DNA from: Colocasia esculenta
Lineage: Eukaryota; Streptophyta; Magnoliopsida; Alismatales; Araceae
DNA: 64,000 nt
Direction of reading: 5' to 3'
NCBI GenBank assembly: GCA_014218235.1
Contig: CM024755.1
Span: forward strand, 97,196,948 to 97,260,947
The translations under genes were made by a program, and so were the position numbers. Below the pieces are notes generated by a model. The model had not been told where the DNA came from. It made no database searches and saw nothing but the letters and a program-made list of their open reading frames with translations. Positions 45,018 to 55,297 of the stretch are shown here, one piece after another. Every line of letters begins with the position of its first letter. The stretch's first letter is position 1.

Positions 45018-47475
45018 ATGTCTTATGAGAATCGGTCATGGATGTACCGTGGAATAGTGAATGGAGTTGTGACAGAGGAGTTTAAAGATGGAGTCGACAG
45101 TTTTATTCAGTTTGCATTGAGTAATTCATCAGTAGCAGTTGATCCGATGGGTAACATCCGATGTCCGTGTTCGGCTTGTAAGAACAGAAAGTGGATATCG
45201 ACATGGGATGTGCAGCATCATTTGTATACGAGAGGATTTGTTGTCCATTATGAGTTATGGTGGTCTCATGGTGAGTTGAATATTCAGTCGTCTGCACCAG
45301 CTAATTACTTTGCCTCCACAAGTACGTACGTAGACATGGTTGTCGATGTTGCTGGTCCGGAGTTCAATATTCATGAAGATCAAACAAATGAAGAAGTGCC
45401 AAATGATACAGCTCAAAGATTTTATCAGTTACTTTGAGATGCTGATGAGCCATTATGGGATGGTTGTGAGAAGCATACACGGTTGTCTGCAGTGTTGCAA
45501 CTACTGAATTTGAAATCAGAATTTCATATGAGCGAGAGTTGTTTTGATCGGCTTCTCTTACTCGTCAAGAGTATGCTTCCTCAATCAGAGAGGTTACCTA
45601 CTGATTTTTACGGTGCGAAGAAGATGGTGAATGATCTGGGGCTTGGTTTTATGAAAATTGATGCATGTCCGAATCACTGTATGTTCTACTACAAAGATGA
45701 TGCAAATAAGACATCATGTTGTATTTGTAAGCATGATAGATTCAAGCCTAAGAGAGGGGACAAGTCAAAGCAGAAGGATGTTCCGTATAAGTCATTGCGG
45801 TACTTTTCGATCACACCTAGATTGCAGCAGTTGTTCATGTCCCGGAAGACAGCTAGACACATGACTTGGCATGCGGAAAGAGTCTGTCGTGACGATCTTG
45901 AAATGAGTCATCCTGCCGATGGTGAAGCTTGGGCTCATTTTAGCCGTACTCATCCTTACTTCTCAAGGGATCCACGCAACGTGCGGTTGGGTTTATGCAC
46001 AGACGGTTTCAATCCATTCGGAGGCTCGGTGGCATCTTACTCATGTTGGCCAGTATTTCTAACACCGTATAACCTTCCGCCAGGCATGTGCATGAAGCGT
46101 GAGAATCTATTCCTTTCATTGCTGATTCTGGGTCCAAAAAGTCCAGGAAAAAATATAGACATATATCTCAGACCGTTGATTGATGAACTAAAATTGTTAT
46201 GGTCAGATGGGGTTCTCTCTTATGATGCATCCAGAAAGCAGAATTTCAATTTGAAGGCTGCATTAATATGGACAATAACTGACTTCCCAGCGTACGACAT
46301 GTTATCTGGCTGGAGCACACATGGGAGGTTGGCATGTCCTTATTGCATGGAGGATTCTAAATCATTCGTATTGAAATCTGGGGGAAAATCATGTTGGTTC
46401 GATTGTCACCGTCGATTTCTACCGAGTGACCATCCTTTCCGAAAGCAAAAGGATTCTTTTATGAAAAATACAATTGGGATGGAGGAGGTAGATATGGAAC
46501 GGGTGTCTGATGGAAACATGGCGAGGCGGGTCCAGAACTTACCTACTGTATCACAACTGCCTGGTAGTACCCGACAAATCCCCGGCTTTGGGAAGGATCA
46601 CAATTGGGTGAAGCAAAGCATATTTTGGGAATTGCCTTATTGGTCAACACTTTTGATACGACATAACCTAGACATCATGCATATAGAGAAGAATGTTTTG
46701 ATAATGTGTTCAACACAGTTATGGATGTCAAAGGCAAAAACGAAGGATAACGTCAAGGCATGAATGAATTTGAAAGTACTTTGCAGACGTCCAGAACTAG
46801 AGCTGCAGCATGTTAGTGGAAAAGTGGTGCAACCTAAAGCTTCATATGTGCTTGGGGCTAGACAGATTAAGGAAGTGTTGCAATGGTTGAAGCAATTGAG
46901 ATTTCCGGATGGATATGTCTCCAATATTGCCCGTTGTGTAAATATCAACGAGAGGAAAATATACAGAATGAAAAGTCATGACTACCATGTTTTCATGCAA
47001 AGATTGATGCCACTTGCTTTTCGTGAGTTGTTGCCAAAGCAAATATGGGGAGCAATGACTGAGCTGAGTCAATTCTTCAGAATTTTATCTGCATCAGAAC
47101 TCAGACTTCATGACTTGCAAAATATGGAGCAAAATATAATACAGACAGTCTGCAAATTAGAGAAGATATTTCCTCCAGCAGTCTTTGATTCAATGGAGCA
47201 CCTGATCATCCATTTACCATATGAGGCTAGGGTCGGAGGACTAGTACAATTTTGATGGATGTATCCATTAAAGAGGTATATTCCTATGTCTTAATTTATT
47301 CACATTACGACGATCTTTTATATTTCATATGTATTCATTTGAAATATTGTCGTAGGTTCATGCACGATCTTAAGATGAAATTCCACAACAAAGCACAAGT
47401 TGAGGGCTCCATTACCCAGGCATACCTTATTGAAGAGATATCGAACTTTTGTTCGATGTACTTTGACATGGAGAT
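45018..47475 (+). pseudogene. CACTA tnp2-type transposase (Transpos_assoc + Transposase_21)
   Basis: This enzyme cuts and joins the element ends. The start, ATG 45018 (MSYENRSWMYRG), follows an intron acceptor at 45012. Residues 1-~95 are the transposase-associated domain with its cysteine pair (CPCSACKNRKW). The transposase core follows (45483-46763) with KIDACPNHCMFYYKDD, GLCTDGFNPFG, TIWTITDFPAYDMLSGWS-type text and the highly conserved HNLDIMHIEKNV. 46764-47255 is the C-terminal part (PDGYVSNIARCVN, HDYHVFMQRLMP). A GT-AG intron at 47276-47355 precedes the exon with FMHDLKMKFHNKAQVEGSI. Three in-frame TGA codons (45435, 46761, 47253) stand where relatives have Arg, consistent with CGA to TGA. 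Confidence 0.9.
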
Positions 47476-47941
47476 CTGAACCCGATGCGCTCAACCTCCA
47501 CGTAATGATGATGGTGGAGATTCTAATGTGTCTGACCGACTTTCTGTGTTCAAGTCTCCTAGGCGAGCATTTGGATATTCTTCTACTCGCGCACTCGAAG
47601 ACAGAGAGTTAGTAGCTGCGGAGATCTACATATTTATGAATTGCGCAGAAATAGACCCTTACATTGAGTAAGCTCTCAACACTAATGAAATACATCATTT
47701 ACGAGCAATACTGCAGTACTTAGAGGTTGTGTGACATTTACATTGTAGAGAGTTTGACTCAGTCATACTGCAACAGAATCCACGTCTGACTGACGTGCAG
47801 GTTGAAAAGGAATGAGAGAAGTCTTTTCCTACTTGGTTAAGATCTTGAGTAAGTGTCTAAATATTTTGAAGCATAAGTGTTATGCTCTTATGCATACTTA
47901 GTTGGCATAATTTGTCATTGTCTGTCCCTTTTTTTAATAAT
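47476..47941 (+). other. Decayed transposase 3' exons and intron
   Basis: Text such as SPRRAFGYSSTRALEDRELVA and REFDSVILQQNPRL can be read in pieces with stops, typical of the segment between Transposase_21 and DUF4216. An intron-like stretch ends in AATAATAG at 47942. Confidence 0.5.
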
Positions 47942-48708
47942 AGGTTGAACAAGGTTTGGTTACTGATTCAAGAGTACAAGAGATCAGTTATGGGCCCTCG
48001 AAGATTGTACGGGTCTATCCAGGCTACATTGTGAATGGATACCGATTTCACATGAGGGATTATAGAGGGAATAAATCTACGATGAACAGCGGCGTATGTG
48101 TGAAGGGAAGTGCCTACAATGAAAATGAAATAGACTATTATGGCATTCTCGAAGAAGTCATTGAACTGAAATTTTTGGGACAAGACAACAATGTAATTCT
48201 CTTCAAGTGTCATTGGTTTGATCCGACCTCCATTCGTAATGACACAACATATGGGATTGTCGATGTCAAGCATAAGTCCAAGTTGAGTACGTATGAGCCA
48301 TTCATTCTGGCGGCACAAGCCCAACAAGTTTATTATTCAAATTATTCATCCCTCAAATTGAGAGATTGGTGGGTTGCATGTAGAGTGAAATCAAAGCTAT
48401 TCCCTGAGTATGAGCTTCTCCAGGCTGATGATGACCTCGAAGGTGTTAATGATAATTTTTTTCAATCAGATCGGAGTGACGTACGAGAGTTGGCGGCTTC
48501 TACGCAGTTCAATGTTGATGATATAAATGAAACAATTTGCTTATATAAGGATAACGAACAGGAAGAAGTTGACCCAAATGCCCTTGAGCGAGAGGTGGAG
48601 TTTGATGTGGAGGAAGAGTCCCGGCATGATGAGGACGAATTCGAGGAGGATGACGAAGATGACGCTGAATTAAACATATCTTCAGCATCTGATGATGAAT
48701 ATAGATAA
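47942..48708 (+). CDS. CACTA transposase C-terminal region, DUF4216-like, acidic tail
   Basis: An open frame (ATG at 47956, but it probably reads in from the acceptor at 47942). The N-terminal part has YGPSKIVRVYPGYIVNGYRF and NSGVCVKGS; then the DUF4216 core YYGILEEVIELKFLG and VILFKCHWFDPT (residues ~55-100). After ~residue 160 it becomes strongly acidic (EEESRHDEDEFEEDDEDD) and ends at 48706-48708. In En/Spm elements this is the last part of the tnp2 protein. No stop interrupts it, unlike the upstream exons. Confidence 0.8.
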
Positions 48709-48818
48709 TATACCCTACATTTTGTAAGAACTTCATGTTGTTGTTAATTATATGTAATTCAATAGCTACTTTAAAAATCAGACTTCATGACATGTTATAT
48801 CTTTATTTATCTCAATAG

Positions 48819-49240
48819 AGATATGGTGGTGGAGGACGGAGTCGGACGGTTTTCACGTCGTAGGCCGAGGGTTCGCGTCCCCGTCCACGACAGGTATATG
48901 CATATGTACACACAAGAGTTTTTATATTATTGTTCATATTAAATTCATATTTTCTAACGTACATACAAATTTTGCAGGGACTGCCTCCCCATCCACGCCG
49001 GTCGTCCCGGTGACAGGTATATGCATATGTACACACAAAACTCTACATATTATTGTTCAATTTAAATTCACGAGATCTAACGTACATACAATTTTGCAGG
49101 GACTGCCTCCCCGTCCACGCCGGTCGTCCCGGTGACAGGTATATGTATATGTAAACACAAAACTCTATATATTATTTTTCAATTTAAATTCATATTTTAT
49201 AATGTGTATATAATTTTGGGGGACCGACTCCCCGTCGACC
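48819..49240 (+). repeat. Tandem 122-bp exon-plus-intron duplication in CACTA
   Basis: The unit holds a 39-nt exon (48978-49016 and 49100-49138) bounded by TTTTGCAG and GACAG/GTATATGCATATG, plus ~83 bp of intron. A third, degenerate copy starts near 49218 and has lost the acceptor AG. The end of the preceding exon (to 48893) carries related text and the same donor. The exon length is a multiple of three and encodes TASPSTPVVPVT, so adding copies keeps frame. Confidence 0.75.
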
Positions 49241-49361
49241 ACGTGAATAGCGCCACCTTTCCCTTCTTCCTCACCACCAGGTACATGTATGTTTCCATAG
49301 ATTAGTATGTTTCTTTTTTTCCAATTTATACAACAATAGTGTACTTAATTATTTTCAACAG

Positions 49362-50655
49362 AGGTGGAGAGCCAGCATCCATCAGCGGATGAGGAGGGGC
49401 CTCAGCTACCGGGACGGCAGCCATGTTGGATCTCAGGGTAAACTTGATCACTTGAAGCTTACTATATTTGTTTTTTATGTTATACATTTCATGTACAAAA
49501 TTAATGTGCAATTGCAGGGGGAAGATAGATCCCGGTTCTGCTTCCCTCTATATTACGACGCTGGTCCACGCACATATTCCAGGACCAGTGGATGCATGGA
49601 GAGAGATCCCGATGCCCGTCCAAGATTTCTTATTTGACATGTTCACGGTATTATTAATTTTTACTGATTTGAAGTCATTTATTTAATTACTATCTCTGTT
49701 AGTACAGACAGTTGAGTAATTTTATTTCTTTACAGCGGAGGTACGCGTTCACGAGACCTAAGGATCTCCCTCGGGCTCGAGCCGTCTGGGAGTCTACTGC
49801 CCAGACTAATTTAAGAAAGTCGATGTGGGAGGCCCGGGACAAAGCAATGAAGACCGCAGGCAACCGGGATCCTATGGCTTGGCTGGATTACGGCCCTGTT
49901 TGGCTGAGGAGGGACTATTGGGAGTCCCTTTGTGAGCGTTGGGCTACTAGACCATGGCAGGAGCGGTCACAGGCGGCAAAACGCAACCGATCAACTCATC
50001 CGGAGAAGAATGTGCATACTAGTGGATCCATATCTTATGCGACCCACAACCAAAAATTGGTAAGCATATTATTGTTCAATTGCTTAATACATTGATTATT
50101 ATTGTGAAACTAACTAATTTTGTTGAATTGTAAGCATCACGAGCTCGAGCGTGCCCCTACTTTTCGCGAGTTATTTGATAGGACTCATGAGCGGAAGGGG
50201 ACGAATGACTATGTCAGCGAGAGTGCTCGCACGATTGCTGTAAGTCAAGCTATAAATTTTGAATTCAATTAAGATATTAAAATAATTTGTTTTCAATAAT
50301 TTAGTTTTAATTTATTCTGCAGGAGACCTATGACAGGATGATGGCGGATCGCTATGTAGAGGGCACTCCCCAGCCAGACTTGGATCCGGAGGCTTGGGTC
50401 GACGCAGCGGGAGGGCCGAGGAAGGGTCGAGTGTACGGCTTTGGGGACAGCCTGGATACTACTCCAGTGTTGTCCTCATATGCGAGTTTGGTCGCTCCTC
50501 CGGCATACGCGAGTTCATCTGTTGCGCCGCCCGTCAGTGGTGTAGAGGAGATGAGAACCCTCATTCGGGAAGAGCTACGGACGCACTTCGGCGATATAGT
50601 TCAGCAGTTGATCTCAGCCATGCAGGGAGTATGCCCCTCACAGCCAGCCCCTCAG
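49362..50655 (+). CDS. CACTA second gene, Transposase_24/TNPA-like, five visible exons
   Basis: By GT-AG borders the exons are 49362-49437, 49518-49647, 49736-50059, 50135-50239 and 50323-50655. The third holds the plant transposase Transposase_24 core (MWEARDKAMKTAGNRD, then PVWLRRDYWESLCERW and EERSQAAKRNR-like text as QERSQAAKRNRS). The fourth reads HELERAPTFRELFDRTHERK. The fifth is Pro/Ala-rich and ends with a helix (EEMRTLIREELRTHFGDIVQQL). Such proteins bind sub-terminal repeats and support excision. Exons look open; the next intron starts GTCAGTATT at 50656 and contains the satellite and Copia-2. Small upstream exons are listed with the tandem duplication. Confidence 0.75.
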
Positions 50656-50725
50656 GTCAGTATTACTATTAATTTCATATACATTGAATGAAATGAAACC
50701 ACTAAAGAATGTCAAAACACAAGTT

Positions 50726-52330
50726 GAAATGACGGATCTAAAAAAAATCAAGTCTAAAAGATTAAAACACACAATCCAGGGGTCCAAAATTCCAAATAGG
50801 GATCTGATCGACGTGCCGTTCACTCCGACACGACCGGGTGGGTTCAATTGACGTGTGCGAACTGACGGAATCCAATTTGGATTCCCAGATTGGGTTGGGC
50901 GTTGAAATGACGGATCTAAAAAAAACCCAAGTCTAAAAGATTAAAACACACAACCCGGGGGTCCACAATCCCAAATAGGGATCTGATCGGCATGTCGTTC
51001 ACTCCAGCAAGACCGGGTGGGTTCAATTGACGTGTGCGAACTGACGGAATCTAATTTGGATTCCTGGATTGGGTTGGGCATTGAAATGACGGATCTAAAA
51101 AAAACCCAAGTCTAAAAGATTAAAACACACAACCCGGGGGTCCAAAATCCCAAATAGGGATCTGATCGACGTGCCATTCACTCCAACACGACCGGGTGGG
51201 TGAAAGTGACGTATGCGAACTGACGGAATCCAATTTGGATTCCCGGATTTGGTTGGGCGTTGAAATGACGGATCTAAAAAAACCTGAGTCTAAAGGGTCA
51301 ACCCGGGGGTCCAAAATCCCAAATAGGGATCTGATCAGCGTGCCGTTCGCTCCGACACGACCGGGTGGGTGAAAGTGACATGTGCGAACTGACGAAATCT
51401 GATTTGGATTCCCGGATTGGGTTGGGCGTTGAAATGACGGATCTAAAAAAAACCTGAGTCTATAGGGTCAAAGCACACAACCCGGGGGTCTAAAAACCTA
51501 AATAGGGATCTGATCGGCGTGCTGTTTGCTCCGACACGACTGGGTGGGTTAAAGTGACGTGTGTGAACTGACGGAATCCAATTTGTATTCCCGGATTGGG
51601 TTGGGCGTTGAAATGACGGATCTAAAAAAAACCCAAGTCTAAAGGGTCAAAACCTACAACCCGGGGGTCCAAAATCCTAAATATGGATTTGATTGGCGTG
51701 CCGTTCACTCCAACATGACCGGGTGGGTGAAAGTGACATGTGCGAACTAACGGAATCCGATTGGGATTCTCAGATTGGGTTAGGCGTTGAAATGACGGAT
51801 CTAAAAAAAACCTGAGTCGAAAGGGTCAAAACACACAACCCGGTGGTCCAAAATCCTAAATAGGGATCTGATCGACGTGCCGTTCACTCCCACACGACCG
51901 GGTGGGTGAAAGTGACGTGTGCGAACTGACGGAATCCGATTTGGATTCCCGGATTGGGTTGGGCGTTGAAATGACGGATCTAAAAAAAACCTGAGTCTAA
52001 AGGGTCAAAACACACAACCCGGGGGTCCAAAAACCCAAATAGGGATCCGATCGGCATGCCGTTTGCTCCGACACGACTGGGTGGGTTAAAGTGTCGTGTG
52101 CGAACTGACGGAATCCAATTTGGATTCCCGGATTGGGTTGGGCGTTGAAATGAAAGATCTAAAAAAAACCCAGATCTAAAGGGTCAAAACCTACAACCCG
52201 TGGGTCCAAAATCCCAAATAGGGATCCGATCGGCGTGCCGTTTGGTCCGACACGATCGGGTGGGTTAAGGTGACGTGTGTGAACTGACGAAATCCGATTT
52301 GGATTCCCGGATTGGGTTGGGCGTTGAAAT
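50726..52330. repeat. 179-bp satellite array inside CACTA intron
   Basis: Nine units start GAAATGACGGATCTAAAAA at 50726, 50904, 51083, 51262, 51431, 51610, 51789, 51968 and 52147; the tenth is cut after GAAAT at 52330 by Copia-2. The period is 178-179 bp (one unit of 169). Each unit includes ACCCGGGGGTCC, TAGGGATCTGATC, CGACACGACCGGGTGGGT and GGATTGGGTTGGGCGTT. Units differ by ~5-15% by eye. Confidence 0.95.
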
Positions 52331-52558
52331 TGTTGGGTTGAGTGTGAGTTTAATATATTTGCCCTCATAATTTTGATGATGACTAGTTGTGATTTTAATG
52401 CATAAATAAGTGGAACATGTTAAATACATCACACATGTAATAACAATATTCAAAAAGCATGTTTCCAAACACATTTATCATTTATATTCATGATAATACA
52501 TTGGACTAATGATTTATGTGTTTATTTCTCAGGGACATACAATTCTTGCAAGGGTAGT

Positions 52559-52812
52559 TTCGACACACCCCCTACTAGTGTCGACACAATGCTTCAAACC
52601 CAAGGCAAAATGATGAAGAAATGGTCGAGTGGTGTCGACACAGGATCAAGTAGTGTCGACACTAGATTCAGCTCCCAGAAGGCCTATTTGCCAATTCTGT
52701 ACAGTGTGTCGACACAGCCTGAAGTAGTGTCGACACTAGAGACCCTTCCCAGAGAACCTTTTGTGCCAGTTTGGGACAGTGTGTCGACACAACCCATGGG
52801 CAGGTCGATACA
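52559..52812. promoter_or_regulatory. TGTCGACA palindrome cluster in Copia-2 LTR
   Basis: Seven to eight copies of (G)TGTCGACAC and near-variants lie within ~250 bp upstream of the TATA box; the same cluster is in the 3' LTR at 63732-63990. Confidence 0.7.
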
Positions 52813-52929
52813 CTCCGGAAACTTTTTCACCTTAAGTCACATCTAGACACGTGGCACTCTAGGGATCATGTGGATCGGCCTTGGATCATGTGCCCACGAC
52901 CCCCAAGGGTACTTTTGGACATATTGGGC

Positions 52930-52937
52930 TATAAATA
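52930..52937 (+). promoter_or_regulatory. TATA box of Copia-2 LTR
   Basis: GGGCTATAAATACCC, identical in context to Copia-1. Confidence 0.8.
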
Positions 52938-53422
52938 CCCTCCAATTGGCCATTCAACAAACAAGAGAACCTCCAAGAGCCTTCCAGAAGTCTGTTTGGT
53001 GGCAAGAAGTGTTCTCCTCCCTGATCTTGCTCCCCTTGTGCTTCTTCAACCCAATTCCCACTTCTCCAAGCACAAGAAATGAAGACTGATCCAAAATGAA
53101 GTAGTGAGATCACTTCCAAGGGTGTAGATCAAGTAGAAGCAGCCAATTGTGAAGATTTCAAGGAAGATCCCAAAGCACAAGTTGCAGAGCATCGGCCAGG
53201 GACTTCAAGGGATCAAGCTTCTTCACAATTCAGCCTCTACAAGGGAGTATACTTGAAGAACAAGAATCTTACACTCAATTCCTCAATTCCCCTTGTTTCT
53301 TCTAAGTCATTCTTAAGATTGTGCATGAACTGTTGCATCAATCTTCTTGAATGAACTTTTATAGATCAGATCATTGCTAGAGGATCTGGATCTTTGTGTT
53401 TTTGTTCTAGCAAGTTGTTTGT

Positions 53423-53551
53423 GAGCCTGTGTGCTCAGTGTTGAGTCGTTGTACTCAGTTGTGGTTGAGCAGTTGTGCTAAGGTGCTAGAGTAGTCTTGC
53501 TCTAGAGGTTGTGTGAGTTGTAGAACTCAGTGTGTTAGAGTTGTCAGGCTC
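53423..53551 (+). repeat. Hairpin array in Copia-2 LTR leader
   Basis: Six units: GAGCCTGTGTGCTC, GAGTCGTTGTACTC, GAGCAGTTGTGCT, GAGTAGTCTTGCTC, GAGTTGTAGAACTC, GAGTTGTCAGGCTC. GAGTT/AACTC and GAGC/GCTC show paired changes relative to Copia-1. Confidence 0.65.
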
Positions 53552-53908
53552 CAGTGTGTGGTGTATCCAAGTTGTGTAGTGGATCCTCACAGTGTGAGGG
53601 TGGATGTAGGAATCACGTGGTGTGATTTCCGAACCACCTAAAATCTCTATGCCATGGTTTGCTTGTGATTCAAATTCACTTTGCGCTAGATGTATGCATA
53701 GGGTTTTTCGAATTCACTTCTAATTAACTTGATCTCACACTCTAATCATATAATTCACACAATCACTCATCAGATCTGTAAAGTGCTCTTTCAAATTGCC
53801 TCTGATTCAAAGCATTGATTTAAATTGGCTAAGCTTCCGCAGTTTTTGGCCTAGATCTATTCAAACCCCTCTTCTAGATCTGGTCCAACCTATTTTTGAT
53901 CCTACAAT

Positions 53909-53920
53909 TGGTATCAGAGC
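53909..53920 (+). other. Primer binding site, tRNA-iMet type (Copia-2)
   Basis: TGGTATCAGAGC, two bases after the LTR end. Confidence 0.95.
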
Positions 53921-54020
53921 GGGTTTATATCTGATCTGATCTAAGTGCTTTCTGTTTGTTCTGTGTGTTTTACTTGCTTGCTTGCTAAGTGTTTCCTTCA
54001 TTGCACCATCAATTTGATTC

Positions 54021-55289
54021 AATGGATTCCAGAGGGTTCATAGCTAAGGGTCATTCCATTAATAGGCCACCCTTCTTCAATGGGACTGACTACTCCTATT
54101 GGAAGAATAGAATGCAAGTCTTCCTTAGAGCCTAAAACTATGAAATCTGGAAAGTAGTTGAGGTAGGTCCCTATGAGAACCAGGGAGAGGAAGAAACCTG
54201 GACCAGGGAACAGATCAGAAGGCTACCCTGAACTATAGTGCCATGAATATGATCTAATGTGCAATCCACCCTAAGGAGTACTCAAGAATCTCCATGTGCA
54301 AATCTGCCAAGGAGATGTGGGATAAGCTTGAGCTACTCTATGAGGGAACATCCCAAGTAAAAGAAACCAAAGCTAACATTCTTGTTTCTGAGTATGAATG
54401 GTTTATGATGAAATCTGATGAGACAATATCTGAAATGTTTGCTAGGTTTATGATCATTGTGAATGGACTGAAGGCTTTAGGTAAGGATTACACAGATGCC
54501 GATTTGGTAAGGAAAATCTTGTGCTCTCTCTCTTCAATTTGGCACACTAAGGCCACAGTCATCGAAGATTCTAAAGATTTGTCCAAAATCTCTTTGGATG
54601 AATTGATAGGATCCTTAATGACTTATGAAATAAACTTGAAAAGAAATGAAGAGCACATAATCAAAACCAAACCAGTAGCCCTCAAAGCTTCATCTAGTAA
54701 CAAAGACAAGAATCAAGAGAAAATAAGTTCTGATGAGTCTGAGTCCAATGAGGATGAGCTTGCCATCATGACCAGGCAATTCAGAAAATTCTTAAAATAT
54801 AGAAAAGGAAAACTCTCTGGGAAAAAGAAATTCCCATCAGGAAAAAGAAACACTTCCTTGTCTTATGCCAATTCAAGTAGAAATCAGAAATCTGATGAAG
54901 TTGTCATTTGCTACAGGTGCAACAAACTAGGACATATGAAGGGAGAATGTCCTGAGAACAAGAAGGAGAAATACAAGAAGATTCACAAATTCAAGAATCC
55001 AAAAGCAATGGTTGCCACTTGGTCTGATGAAGACTCAAGTGAGAAAGAAGAAGAAAAGTCCTCAAGCTCTGAGAGTGAGGAAATTTGCTTTATGGCAAAT
55101 GGCTCAGATGGAAAAGTAAGTACATCTTTTGAAGATTATTCAATTGATGATTGGCAAGATGCGTATGCTGAACTTGTTGGAAATTATTCTGAAATAAGAA
55201 AAGAAAACAAACATCTAAAGAAGAAAATTGAAAACATTCTGCATAACCAATCAATGAAAGGTTGGTCAATCTTCCTCAAACTCAGTTGA
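54021..55289 (+). pseudogene. gag: Copia-2 gag (UBN2-type, zinc knuckle)
   Basis: Start ATG 54021 (MDSRGFIAKG...), with FFNGTDYSYWKNRMQVFL typical of copia gag N-termini, then a TAA at 54133 and a shift near 54230. From 54294 the frame is open for 331 residues: MCKSAKEMWDKLELLYEG and the rest of the UBN2 domain (residues 1-~115), then Ser/Lys-rich linker, one zinc knuckle CYRCNKLGHMKGEC (~residue 204), acidic stretch and a coiled coil (YSEIRKENKHLKKKIENIL). The frame ends at 55289 after running into sequence downstream of protease; the aspartic protease domain is missing. Confidence 0.88.
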
Positions 55290-55297
55290 TAATATTT

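Larger units (their letters stand above)
41108..52330 (+). mobile_element. CACTA (En/Spm) transposon, left part, interrupted by Copia-2
   Basis: The left end AACTACAAGGAAAA is a mutated CACTACAAGAAAA terminus. It is followed by sub-terminal CCGACGGAT repeats, a low-complexity tract, a candidate captured gene piece, tnp2-type transposase, a DUF4216 region, a Transposase_24 gene and a satellite array in its last visible intron. Copia-2 inserted at 52331; the right end of the CACTA element should lie beyond the window. Gene content and order are those of large plant En/Spm elements. Confidence 0.85.
52331..53906 (+). repeat. Copia-2 5' LTR
   Basis: The 1576-bp LTR runs from TGTTGGGTTGAG to GATCCTACA; its first 496 bp match 63505-64000. 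Only the ends, TATA context and motif arrays resemble Copia-1; the rest differs, so the two are separate families. Confidence 0.95.

Noticed and set aside
50726..52330. Sub-terminal repeats of the CACTA right end
   Set aside because: The motif differs from CCGACGGAT, the unit is 179 bp and strictly direct, and no TAGTG terminus is present; treated as a satellite.
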